DNA from: Paenibacillus chondroitinus NBRC 15376
Lineage (GTDB): Bacteria > Bacillota > Bacilli > Paenibacillales > NBRC-103111
Assembly (NCBI RefSeq): GCF_004000765.1
Contig: NZ_BILW01000044.1
Coordinates: forward strand, 1 to 51,425
Length of the DNA: 51,425 nt
Direction of reading: 5' to 3'
Positions 8,579 to 17,202 of the stretch are shown here, piece by piece; position 1 is the stretch's first letter; every line of letters starts with the position of its first letter. Under the pieces are notes generated by a model that saw only the letters and a list, made by a program, of their open reading frames with translations, was not told the DNA's origin and did no database searches. The translations under genes were made by a program, and so were the position numbers.

Positions 8579-8653
8579 CATTGCATACGTATCCCGTTTG
8601 GGTTTCGTTCTAATTAATGATACAATTTGCAAAAATGAGTCAAGGAGTTTTGT

Positions 8654-9919
8654 ATGGCATACGATGTAATTGTAGTTGGTGGAGGATCTGCCGGTTTAAT
8701 GGCAAGTATAGCAGCCAGCTTAAATGGAGCTAAAGTTCTTCTCCTGGATAAGGGAGATAAATTGGGGCGTAAACTTGGGATTTCTGGTGGCGGTAGATGT
8801 AATGTAACAAATAATAAAGAAACAGATGAATTAATCAAACATATCCCTGGCAATGGTCGCTTTTTACATAGTGCATTTAATAATTTTAGTAACAAGGATA
8901 TCATTGAGTTTTTTGAAAACCTAGGAATTCGTCTAAAAGAAGAAGACAACGGGCGCATGTTCCCTGTAAGCGATAAAGCTAAAACGGTTGTAGACGCGCT
9001 CGTAAATCAAGTGCGTAAACAAGGTGTAGATATTAGAATTAATAGTCCTGTAGATAACATTAATTATAATAATGGCTCAGTCTCTGGGGTACGTTTAAAA
9101 TCTGGAGAAACCATTCGTAGTAAGAATGTGATTGTTGCTTCCGGCGGCAAGTCCGTCCCACATACGGGTTCAACTGGAGACGGTTATTTATGGGCCAAAG
9201 ACGCAGGTCATTCCATTACCGAGCTTTTCCCTACAGAAGTTCCTTTAACCTCTAATGAATCATTTATTAAAAGTCGCGAGTTACAGGGGCTTTCACTTAG
9301 AGATGTAACATTAACGGTATGGAATAATAAAAGCAAGCCTGTAATTTCTCATAGTGGTGACATGCTGTTCACGCATTTTGGTATTTCTGGACCAATCGTA
9401 TTGAGATGTAGTCAATTCGTTGTAAAGGAATTAGCCAAAAGTGGTCTAAAAGAGACTATCCTCACAGTTGATTTCCAGCCAAATAAAGCGCTTGGCGAGG
9501 TATATGATGAAACCCTCGCTTTAACTAAGAACGAGCCTAAGAAGGCCATTAAAAACGTTCTCAGAGGATATCTGAATGAGCGGGTCATCCCATTGCTTCT
9601 ACAGAAGGCTGAACTTGATGAACAACTAACACATGATAATATACCTAAACAAAATTGGATGGCATTAAGCAAATTAATTAAAGCTTTTCCAATCAAAATA
9701 TCAGGTACTCTCTCGATTGAAGAAGCCTTCGTGACAGGTGGCGGTGTTAATCTAAAAGAAATCGACCCTAAAACAATGCAATCCAAGATTATGAATGGAT
9801 TATACTTTTGTGGTGAAGTTCTTGATATTCATGGATATACCGGTGGATACAACATTACGGCTGCTTTTTCTTCAGGCTATACTGCAGGAAAAAATGCAGC
9901 AATGTCATTATCTCAATGA
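8654..9919 (+). CDS. ytfP: HI0933/YtfP-type FAD-dependent oxidoreductase, intact AT-rich copy
   Basis: A full-length 421-aa member of the HI0933/BaiN-like flavoprotein family. The N-terminal FAD-binding Rossmann motif is VVGGGSAGLMASIAA, followed by DKLGRKLGISGGGRCNVTN, and the conserved C-terminus is GEVLDIHGYTGGYNITAAFS. AAGGAG precedes ATG 8654. The physiological substrate of this family is unclear. GC content is about 40 percent in both the 5' and 3' halves, against over 50 percent in the truncated second copy at 17203-17748. The two share roughly 70 percent of residues across the aligned 180 codons. The conserved segment at 9365-9375 (CTGTTCACGCA) is where the second copy is cut. The copy appears to have arrived with foreign DNA and would supply the function lost by the disrupted gene. 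Confidence 0.9.
   Translation: MAYDVIVVGGGSAGLMASIAASLNGAKVLLLDKGDKLGRKLGISGGGRCNVTNNKETDELIKHIPGNGRFLHSAFNNFSNKDIIEFFENLGIRLKEEDNGRMFPVSDKAKTVVDALVNQVRKQGVDIRINSPVDNINYNNGSVSGVRLKSGETIRSKNVIVASGGKSVPHTGSTGDGYLWAKDAGHSITELFPTEVPLTSNESFIKSRELQGLSLRDVTLTVWNNKSKPVISHSGDMLFTHFGISGPIVLRCSQFVVKELAKSGLKETILTVDFQPNKALGEVYDETLALTKNEPKKAIKNVLRGYLNERVIPLLLQKAELDEQLTHDNIPKQNWMALSKLIKAFPIKISGTLSIEEAFVTGGGVNLKEIDPKTMQSKIMNGLYFCGEVLDIHGYTGGYNITAAFSSGYTAGKNAAMSLSQ
9365..9375 (+). other. Candidate attachment core, left copy
   Basis: CTGTTCACGCA occurs here inside the intact flavoprotein gene and again at 17203-17213, exactly where homology of the truncated copy begins. It encodes the invariant Leu-Phe-Thr-His. 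Eleven identical bases at a conserved codon block could also be plain conservation, so the exact crossover is unproven. Confidence 0.45.
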
Positions 9920-9921
9920 AC

Positions 9922-9963
9922 AAATGAGCCCCTTGCTCTTCTTAGAAGAGAAAGGGCTCATTT
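9922..9963. terminator. Bidirectional terminator between ytfP copy and recombinase operon
   Basis: AAATGAGCCC pairs with GGGCTCATTT, with an inner CTCTTCTTAGAAGAG pairing. It ends in T residues on the + strand and A residues upstream, so it can serve both convergent transcripts. Confidence 0.75.
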
Positions 9964-10163
9964 TAAAAATTAGGCAATGCTTTACATCGTTGTTCATATA
10001 AAGATGAATTTCCATTCATTAAAGCTTCTTTCTCGATAAGTAACTCCTGAATCTCTTTGCGAAGCCTCTCAACATTAGCTTCCATCTCTGATATTCCTTC
10101 ACACAAATGTTTTAAGTATGCTTCTTGTTTGATTATTGCTCCCTCCCTTACTCTCGCCTTCAC
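9963..10163 (-). CDS. Small coiled-coil protein, last gene of recombinase operon
   Basis: A 66-aa, highly charged protein whose middle (ISEMEANVERLRKEIQELLI) shows a leucine/isoleucine heptad pattern. Its ATG overlaps the stop of the upstream gene by four bases (10160-10163), a sign of translational coupling. No family is recognised. Its position after a TnpC-like gene suggests an accessory role in recombination, such as oligomerisation with the 146-aa protein. Its stop lies in the shared terminator. Confidence 0.55.
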   Translation of the reverse strand: MKARVREGAIIKQEAYLKHLCEGISEMEANVERLRKEIQELLIEKEALMNGNSSLYEQRCKALPNF

Positions 10164-10600
10164 TCCAAGTCTATAAAGCCATGCTTCTCTATTACTAAAA
10201 TCCTTAATTTCTCATTTTCTTCCCTCAATGCATGAAGAGCCTTTCTATACTCAGAGATTAAATCCCTCTGTTTGCGATTTTTCTCTATGAGATCAGCTAA
10301 ATCTTTATGATTATCTGTTGCTTCATCGATGCTCCCTTGCTGATTAATAGTTAGTTTGATTTCTTCTACTTCGTTCTCTAACTTGGAGTACCAGTCATCA
10401 AGGTAAGTCCACACTTCACCTTCCCATAAGGTGCGGTCACTTTTTAAATTTATTTTAGGGCGTCTAGCTATTAGTAAAAATACGTCCTTTTTAATTATTT
10501 TTGATAATCTACCCTTTTTGTACTCGTTAATTATGTGCCTCTTAACTTGCCCAGCTTCATATTTCAATTCGCTTATTGTGAAGCTTCTTTTCCTACCCAT
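10160..10600 (-). CDS. TnpC-like accessory protein
   Basis: A 146-aa basic protein. The N-terminal half (MGRKRSFTISELKYEAGQVK, then INEYKKGRLSKIIKKDVFLL) looks like a small DNA-binding module. The C-terminal half (about 95-146, including ISEYRKALHALREENEKLRI) is a coiled coil. In Tn554 a similarly small, coiled-coil-ended TnpC follows the two recombinases and influences transposition efficiency and orientation. The correspondence here is by position and architecture, not by sequence I can align. It overlaps the end of the third recombinase gene by 28 bases, and AAGGAA precedes the ATG. Confidence 0.6.
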   Translation of the reverse strand: MGRKRSFTISELKYEAGQVKRHIINEYKKGRLSKIIKKDVFLLIARRPKINLKSDRTLWEGEVWTYLDDWYSKLENEVEEIKLTINQQGSIDEATDNHKDLADLIEKNRKQRDLISEYRKALHALREENEKLRILVIEKHGFIDLE

Positions 10601-13479
10601 TCCAACTTTCCTTCTTTCAAGTAATGAAGTGCTTCTTCAAAAGTTAATATTGGCTTAGTTTTCTTATATTTCTTCCAGTAACTCTTAGCTTTGTCCCATA
10701 AACCATTTTTCAGTTTTGGGATCTCTCTTGAGGTAATTAAAAACTTCTTCTCCAATAACTTTGGAAAAGATTCGTCAATCAGTTCTATAATGTCATGTGA
10801 ACGTATGCTGACTAGTTCTTTCTGAATAGTATCGCGTTTTGACTTCGCCATATCTTCCCCGCGTAATGCCAATAACATAAACCTAAATATTTCGGCAATA
10901 TGCTCGTTATATTTATCATCATCAGGTTTGTAGTAATCGCATTTAAAACAATGAAGTTCTGTATGACCACAATTAAGCATTTCATGTGCTACACAGTTAT
11001 GAGTGAATCTCGGAAATCCAGCCGAAACATTATTTATTGGCATAAACGAGGCATCGTTAGAAAAACCAAACTCCACTTCTTCTCCCTTAAATTTCTCAAG
11101 AAGAGAGGATATAAATTGTTCTTTATCCTCGGCTTGTACCACTTTTGCTGCCTGTTCAAGAAGTGGGTCAAGTTCAAGATCTGTTGGTTCCTCTAGTTTA
11201 TTTACAACGTTACCCCAAATGCCCTCTTTATAAATCTCGCTATAATATTGTTGAATCTCGGGTGATGAAGTCGCTAAATAAGGAATTAATGAATTAGGGC
11301 CACTGTGGCCTAATTGGTCTTGAATCTCATGTTTGCTTTTCTTTTTCATAACCATATAAATGGCATGCATTCGCCTAAAATCATGTGACGTGAAATACTC
11401 TTCTTTAGGCATATCAGGCCAAAGTCTTTTTTGAATCTTAGTTAAGAATTTACCTATTTGGTTACTTGTTAATGTAGCTACTTCAGATGTGTTTGCGAAT
11501 AACCTATATTCGGTTAATCCATCACCGAAGTACCTATCGTTTTTCGGTGAGAACACCTTGTCTTTTGGGGCAAACTTAGAGGATTGTTCAACCCAATTTT
11601 GAACATCTTCAGTAGCTTTAACTACCTGGGGTTTACCGTTTTTTGTTTTATGCAATTGCATCCACTTGTTTCCATAATGGTCTGTTGTTATGCAATCTTT
11701 TAGTAATAAACATATTGCTGTGACCCTTGAACCCGTTGCTAGTTGGATAAGACATACTCTTCTACAACGAAACTCTAGAACATCATTCTCATTAATGAAA
11801 GGTGATTGCTCATCTAAAAGGGCTTCAATTAATGTGTAAGCATTACCTAAATTTAATATCTTTCCAAACTGCGTTGTTTTCCTTTTCATTGAATGCGGAA
11901 TTATTGTGTTTACGTTTAAATTCAAATCATATCTCTCAATGTAATACATTAGCCACCTTTTAATTAAAGATCGAAAATTACCTATTTTTTTTCGAACCCA
12001 TTTACGACTAACGTGAATAAGTATTTTCTCTAACCCTCCTGAAATTAAATCTGAAGAAGAGTTCAATCCAAAGCCATAAAAAAGTTTAACGTACCCTCTC
12101 ATCTCGGCAGACCATTTAGTCCAGGTTGCTATTGTTATTGGTCTAATCGCTCTCCTTATCTTATTTGATTGAGTACCTTTTTGGTATACAGTCCTTATAT
12201 CTAAATCTTTTACTTGAGATAACAAATAATTAAAAATAAATTCATAAATATTTTCAGCTAATTCATTATGATATTCATTAATAATTACATCCCATCCGTC
12301 TTTTTCAAGATCTATTTTTGATTTAGGAACTCTTCTTACATCAATCCGACCTGTTACAGGAGATTCCTTTTCTTTTTCTAAAATTAAACTTAATTTCGTT
12401 AAAATTACTCTCCTATATTTGTCACTACTCTTCCCAAAGTGTTCTTTTAATATATTTAAAATGCCATCGTCAACGCATTCTCTGCCTTCACCTCTATAAA
12501 GCCCATAACCAGCAGCCCAAATACGAAAAACTAACGTAATGACATTTATTTTTAATCGGTTTTTTTTATAGTCATTCTTGTTATCTAACTTGAGTAACTC
12601 ATCAGAATACTTCTCAAGCTTATCATCTAACCATGCAAAGTTTTGAATCTTCTCTAATGGTAGCAAGAAAAACCTGAATGATAATGCATCATCCAATGAC
12701 AAAACGACTCGTTGATACAATAATAAATAATTTACATAACGTTTTTCGGGTCCTTTTAGTGATGTATAAAAAGCAAGGTTACTAAACTTTTCTAATGGTA
12801 TTTTTGTAAGATATTCTATTCTACTCCAGGAGTTAGAGCAGATTAAATCCCACTCTATTCTTGTAAAGTGTCTATCAACTCCCACCTCACATGTGATGAT
12901 TGGAACAGTCACAGGGGATTCTTTTTCTTTTTCTAGAATTAGGCTTAATTTTTTTAGAACTGTTCTCTTACGGGAATGGTGCCTTTTCTCAATATTTGTT
13001 TTTAAGATCATGAGAAAATCATGGTCAACATATTTCCTTCCTTCCCCTTTAAGAAGCCCATACCCAGCAGCCCAAATACGAAAGGTCAATGTCATTATAT
13101 CTAACTTAAATTTCCTTTTTGTTTGCTCATTCTTAATATCTAATGCCACATAATGCTTTTCAACCTTCTCCTCCATCCAAATAAAATTATGAATCTGTTC
13201 TAAAGGAAGAGAGAAAAATCTAACCGATAATACATCATCTAATGACCACACGACTCGTTGATACAGCAATAAATAATTAACATAGCGTTTACCAGGTTGT
13301 TTTAGTGATTTATAAAAAGCAAGACTAATAAATTTATGTAATGGAACTTTTGTAAGATATTCTATTTTACTCCAGGAGTTAGGGCATATTAATTCCCATT
13401 CCATTTTTGTAAAGTGTCTATCAACTCCTATTTCGCATGTGATTTTCGGAAAACTTTCAACTGTTGCCAATGAACTCAT
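10573..13479 (-). CDS. Tyrosine recombinase 3 of trio, with duplicated N-terminal module
   Basis: A 968-aa protein, unusually large for a phage-type integrase. The catalytic domain is complete: Arg585 (LATGSRVTA), a Lys region (LHKTKNGK, about 610-617), H699-x-x-R702 (SHDFRRMH), His725 (QLGHSG) and the probable nucleophile Tyr734 (SLIPYLATS). A Cys/His cluster follows (CVAHEMLNCGHTELHCFKC), as in recombinase 2, and looks like a zinc knuckle. Residues 13-194 and 195-376 are a direct tandem repeat of one another. The start shares one base with the stop of the preceding gene (TAATG), so the operon is coupled. Base composition is about one-third GC, far below the chromosome. Confidence 0.85.
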   Translation of the reverse strand: MSSLATVESFPKITCEIGVDRHFTKMEWELICPNSWSKIEYLTKVPLHKFISLAFYKSLKQPGKRYVNYLLLYQRVVWSLDDVLSVRFFSLPLEQIHNFIWMEEKVEKHYVALDIKNEQTKRKFKLDIMTLTFRIWAAGYGLLKGEGRKYVDHDFLMILKTNIEKRHHSRKRTVLKKLSLILEKEKESPVTVPIITCEVGVDRHFTRIEWDLICSNSWSRIEYLTKIPLEKFSNLAFYTSLKGPEKRYVNYLLLYQRVVLSLDDALSFRFFLLPLEKIQNFAWLDDKLEKYSDELLKLDNKNDYKKNRLKINVITLVFRIWAAGYGLYRGEGRECVDDGILNILKEHFGKSSDKYRRVILTKLSLILEKEKESPVTGRIDVRRVPKSKIDLEKDGWDVIINEYHNELAENIYEFIFNYLLSQVKDLDIRTVYQKGTQSNKIRRAIRPITIATWTKWSAEMRGYVKLFYGFGLNSSSDLISGGLEKILIHVSRKWVRKKIGNFRSLIKRWLMYYIERYDLNLNVNTIIPHSMKRKTTQFGKILNLGNAYTLIEALLDEQSPFINENDVLEFRCRRVCLIQLATGSRVTAICLLLKDCITTDHYGNKWMQLHKTKNGKPQVVKATEDVQNWVEQSSKFAPKDKVFSPKNDRYFGDGLTEYRLFANTSEVATLTSNQIGKFLTKIQKRLWPDMPKEEYFTSHDFRRMHAIYMVMKKKSKHEIQDQLGHSGPNSLIPYLATSSPEIQQYYSEIYKEGIWGNVVNKLEEPTDLELDPLLEQAAKVVQAEDKEQFISSLLEKFKGEEVEFGFSNDASFMPINNVSAGFPRFTHNCVAHEMLNCGHTELHCFKCDYYKPDDDKYNEHIAEIFRFMLLALRGEDMAKSKRDTIQKELVSIRSHDIIELIDESFPKLLEKKFLITSREIPKLKNGLWDKAKSYWKKYKKTKPILTFEEALHYLKEGKLEWVGKEASQ
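12349..13443 (-). repeat. Tandem 546-bp coding duplication inside recombinase 3
   Basis: Codons 13-194 (13443-12898) and 195-377 (12897-12349) encode two copies of the same module. Shared landmarks in order are ITCE(I/V)GVDRHFT, KRYVNYLLLYQRVV, FRIWAAGYGL and LILEKEKESPVT. Similarity is obvious at the DNA level too, for example in the stretches covering those landmarks. The copies have clearly diverged, so the duplication is not an assembly artefact of identical repeats. Confidence 0.9.
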
Positions 13480-15572
13480 TATTTAGCTTCCTTTGTTTTA
13501 TATTTATTTAAGGTTTCTAAAACCATTTCGTCTATCTTCTCCTCTGTAAGTCCAAGCTCCGTTAATCTCTTTATAATTAGAGAAATTGTTCTCATTTGAC
13601 CAGCTGATATGGAATTATTGGCCGTGTAATTAGTGCTATGCTTAATCATTGCCCTCATATTAATAATTTGTTTAACTAGAACAACTATTGCATCTTGTAT
13701 CTCCTCGCGGCGCATTAAAAAATGCTGACACCCCCAGCATTTATACCAGTTATCACAAGATTCTTGGCTTAAACAAAAACCCATTTCCACTCTTTTCCCA
13801 TATTTAAGTAGAAATTCATCTAATGCCATTTCTGTTGCGAACGCATTCATCATATCTTCAATTGGTGGATCTTCAGATGTGAGAAACTGAAGCAATCTTA
13901 CATAGAATTTACCGCTCACCTCACCTTGCTCATATTTTGAAAGCACACGATGAAGTAAAGCATTTCTCGAAACCCTGCTCTTTAAATACAGCCTTGTCAT
14001 TTCTTCCCTTATATGTCCTGCAGCAACGCGAACAGCCTCGAGACTACCGGTTTTCATTGCTATATGAGTTAATAAAAAAGTTCTGTATCCGTGAGCACTT
14101 ATTCTCTCAGAAAGTTCACTTTCATTTAACACCTCAAATTTCACCTTATCGAAAAAACGTCGAACAGCCGAATCTGAAAGCATCCATGGTGATTGATTGA
14201 ACTGAAATAAGTGTATAAATTCTCTATTGTATTTTTTATTCCATATTGGTTTTAGTTGGAGTATGTCCGCCCGTTTCTGTAATTCAGTGATGGCTTCATA
14301 ACCAAGCGGATCAAGAATGGGGAATTGCCCATACTTATTGCCTGCTTTATCTTCATCCTGCGAATATAATCCAAAAGCTTCAGGTTGGTTAGGTAACGGC
14401 TTCAATGCTTGTTTACTTTCTAGATTCATTACAAAACTAAATCTCGGAGGAGAACTAACAACTATCATCCAAAACCATCTACATAATTCCTCACTTTCAT
14501 TTTCAGGAACATAATTATATATACCATCTACCATTTTCTTTGCAATTTCATCAGAAGAAGGAGCAAATCCTTCACTATTTAGATATTCCTTTGAAGCTTT
14601 CTTTGATAAGCTAGCCCACTCCTCATCCGGAAAATTTAAATAAGTTGGGAAAAACATAGGGAATGCCCCTGCTCCCCATTCAAAAAACTTTCTTAAATGA
14701 GTTACTTTACTTATTTGATATGTTTTACTTATCTCTTTCTTACGCCCTTGCTTAAACCTAGTAGTTAACTCCCTGAAGTCACTTATATTAAAAGATGTAC
14801 AATCATTTTTGTTTTCTTCATTTAGATAATTAAATAACTCGCTAAAAATATTACTCATTCTGGTTAAGTAATTATCACCAGCATCCGCGACTAGCAGATA
14901 ATTATAATAATTTGATACAAGATCTGCCCAGACTGGGTTTACGTGATTAAATAGCTTATCCCAGTTAGTTTGTTTTTTTTGCGAAATTACAACGGTAGAA
15001 TACCCCAATTTTATACGTAAATCTTGTAGCACCTTAGGATTATAACGATTTACGTTGGGATAACTTATCGTAGTTGCGAATCTGCTATCATCATCAGTAA
15101 AGCTTTGCAACGGTTTCATTATAAGAACAGTATGAATTCCCAAACATTTTCTAAAACCACTTCGCATCAAGGTGACGTCACCTGATATTAATTGATCTTC
15201 TTGGTCAGTAATTAAATTAAAATATTGGGACCAAATATAGTGTATCTGGGAAGAAGTAGAATCTGATTGGAAATAATTTAGCATCATGTCATGATCTATT
15301 TCATCTTTATATTCCTGATAAATAGAAAGATACCACGGAATTATATAGTGCATTTCGGTGAAATGCTTTTCTCTATAAGCTCTCTTTTCTTGTAAACTTG
15401 CTCTAAACCATTTTTCTCCATTTTCAAAATCGCCATGTAATTGTTCTATGATCAGTTTAAGACTCTTTAAGTTTTGATTAATGTAACTTCGTTTAGAAGA
15501 TTTGGTTAAGTTTAAAAATGCATCTAAATAAAGCTTTGAAAAATCTTCCCATTTTAACCACTGAAGACTCAT
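13479..15572 (-). CDS. Tyrosine recombinase 2 of trio (TnpB-like)
   Basis: A 697-aa protein. The active site reads Arg near 380 (SSPPRFSFVMNLE), H494-x-x-R497 (AHGYRTF), His520 (AAGHIREE) and Tyr529 (TRLYLKSR). After the catalytic domain comes a cysteine cluster (CLSQESCDNWYKCWGCQHF), then a helical tail. The long N-terminal region and post-catalytic cysteine cluster match the layout of TnpB-type recombinases of Tn554-like elements. ATG 15572 directly follows the TAA of recombinase 1 with no gap, and its stop overlaps the start of recombinase 3. It is likely to work with the other two in one synaptic complex; this is known for the family and not visible here. Confidence 0.85.
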   Translation of the reverse strand: MSLQWLKWEDFSKLYLDAFLNLTKSSKRSYINQNLKSLKLIIEQLHGDFENGEKWFRASLQEKRAYREKHFTEMHYIIPWYLSIYQEYKDEIDHDMMLNYFQSDSTSSQIHYIWSQYFNLITDQEDQLISGDVTLMRSGFRKCLGIHTVLIMKPLQSFTDDDSRFATTISYPNVNRYNPKVLQDLRIKLGYSTVVISQKKQTNWDKLFNHVNPVWADLVSNYYNYLLVADAGDNYLTRMSNIFSELFNYLNEENKNDCTSFNISDFRELTTRFKQGRKKEISKTYQISKVTHLRKFFEWGAGAFPMFFPTYLNFPDEEWASLSKKASKEYLNSEGFAPSSDEIAKKMVDGIYNYVPENESEELCRWFWMIVVSSPPRFSFVMNLESKQALKPLPNQPEAFGLYSQDEDKAGNKYGQFPILDPLGYEAITELQKRADILQLKPIWNKKYNREFIHLFQFNQSPWMLSDSAVRRFFDKVKFEVLNESELSERISAHGYRTFLLTHIAMKTGSLEAVRVAAGHIREEMTRLYLKSRVSRNALLHRVLSKYEQGEVSGKFYVRLLQFLTSEDPPIEDMMNAFATEMALDEFLLKYGKRVEMGFCLSQESCDNWYKCWGCQHFLMRREEIQDAIVVLVKQIINMRAMIKHSTNYTANNSISAGQMRTISLIIKRLTELGLTEEKIDEMVLETLNKYKTKEAK

Positions 15573-17072
15573 TTATTCACGTTCCTTATTTTTGTTTGGT
15601 TTAAAAGTTTCTAAGATATTTTGCACAGTTCCGTCATTTTCTGAACTATTACTACTAGGAATCCAGTGAGAATAAATTGTACGCGTTGTTTCCGTACTTC
15701 TGTGTCCCAACCATCTACTCACATCATCTATTTGAATATTCAGTTTTTTAAAAAGATATGTAGCATAAAAATGTCTAAACGTGTGGGGACTATACTCAGA
15801 AAGATCTATATTTCTTTTTCGAATTAGTTGTCTATTTATATTTTCGTATTTTTTCGCAATAGCTTTCCCGGTTATAGGTTGCCCTTGATTTCTTCTATTT
15901 CTGGATACAAATAAATATCCGTGGTCCACTTCAATGTTTCGCATTAATATTTGACGCTCTCTTAATGCTTCATAAAGTAGATTCAAGAAACCTTCTTGAG
16001 AAAATAGCCAAGGTATTTCCCTGTATTCTCCGTCACGTTTATGTCCTGATCTAAAATCTGGATTGTCCCTATCCTTTATTCTGCAAACCCAAAACCCTTT
16101 ATTATCTTTTTCGTAAAAGTCTATATCGCCTTCTATACCTTGCTTAATTAGTCTTTTAGCCTTATGGTAATCCATCCTAAGCAAATTGTTTGGAACGGAA
16201 GTAGGATCTATCCATATACCAGCTGCTTCACTTGCCCTTGGGCCTATGAAACGCAAAATATTAAAAAGCAGCTTATCCTGAAAACTACTTGCCGATTCTA
16301 TAAATTGATCGGTTTGTTCCAGTGTAAAGATCGAATCAACCTTCAATCTTTTTAACCCATAATACTGGATTTTAACTCCTACGTCCCTAGTTATTGATAA
16401 GATATCAATTGTTGCAACTTGTATATTACCAGCAGTACTCGAAATAAAACCTCTCAACTTTTTACTCCTATGTGGTAACTCGTTAATTTTAAGTGAAGCA
16501 TGATAAGATGACTTTTTCTTCAGTAATTGAATATACTGCACAGCTGTACGCACAATCTTATTTATACTCGTACTTGAGTAACTACTAATATCAGAACGTT
16601 GTAGCTTCCCAAATTCATCCCTTTGGATACCAGAAACTTTACCTACTGATTTCCCCCAAATATTCAATGGGACTTCTTTTAGTGTTGCCCACTCCAAAGC
16701 ATCCTCTATGCCAACATCCGTTCTGATCAACTGTAGATAGTCAGTAAACCCTTCTAATACAACTAACAAATCTGACTTTAATAATTCAATCTCCCAAATC
16801 AACATGAAATCTAAGAACTTTTTTAAATCATTAGCTTCATTCCTTACTGTATTAATTGCCTTACCACTACTTTTCCTTGAAATAAGAAATGAGGTAGCTT
16901 CATGGACTGTAGTATGATCAGGCCTAGAGATGGAGACAATATTCTTATCTGGAAGAAAACTAGTATAGTGTAATCCTTCCAATTGTTTCTCTCTATATAT
17001 CCTCGCAAAACTTTCCAACCTTAATTTATTGTCCATTATGTTTACCAATTTAAGAAGTTGTTGATATCCCAA
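15573..17072 (-). CDS. Tyrosine recombinase 1 of trio (TnpA-like)
   Basis: A 499-aa phage-integrase-type recombinase with Arg279 (RFIGPRASEAAG), H430-x-x-R433 (SPHTFRHFYATY), His457 (WLGHRSTE) and nucleophile Tyr467 (TRTIYSHW). The N-terminal 200 residues carry a SAM-like core-binding region. The TTG start at 17072 is preferred because AAGGTGG lies about 6 bases upstream; the internal ATG at 17036 has no Shine-Dalgarno. It is the first gene of the leftward operon and lies only about 130 bases from the right end of the element, so the promoter must be in that short AT-rich stretch, close to the recombination site. Confidence 0.88.
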   Translation of the reverse strand: MGYQQLLKLVNIMDNKLRLESFARIYREKQLEGLHYTSFLPDKNIVSISRPDHTTVHEATSFLISRKSSGKAINTVRNEANDLKKFLDFMLIWEIELLKSDLLVVLEGFTDYLQLIRTDVGIEDALEWATLKEVPLNIWGKSVGKVSGIQRDEFGKLQRSDISSYSSTSINKIVRTAVQYIQLLKKKSSYHASLKINELPHRSKKLRGFISSTAGNIQVATIDILSITRDVGVKIQYYGLKRLKVDSIFTLEQTDQFIESASSFQDKLLFNILRFIGPRASEAAGIWIDPTSVPNNLLRMDYHKAKRLIKQGIEGDIDFYEKDNKGFWVCRIKDRDNPDFRSGHKRDGEYREIPWLFSQEGFLNLLYEALRERQILMRNIEVDHGYLFVSRNRRNQGQPITGKAIAKKYENINRQLIRKRNIDLSEYSPHTFRHFYATYLFKKLNIQIDDVSRWLGHRSTETTRTIYSHWIPSSNSSENDGTVQNILETFKPNKNKERE

Positions 17073-17202
17073 GCTATCCCACCTTATCCGACAATAAAAT
17101 CCGTAACTTCAATTCCACTACTAAGATTAACTGTATTAATTATTATTCTTTTACCAGTATATTCATAGATTAAAGTGATTTCAATAGATTTGGGGGTGAT
17201 TA

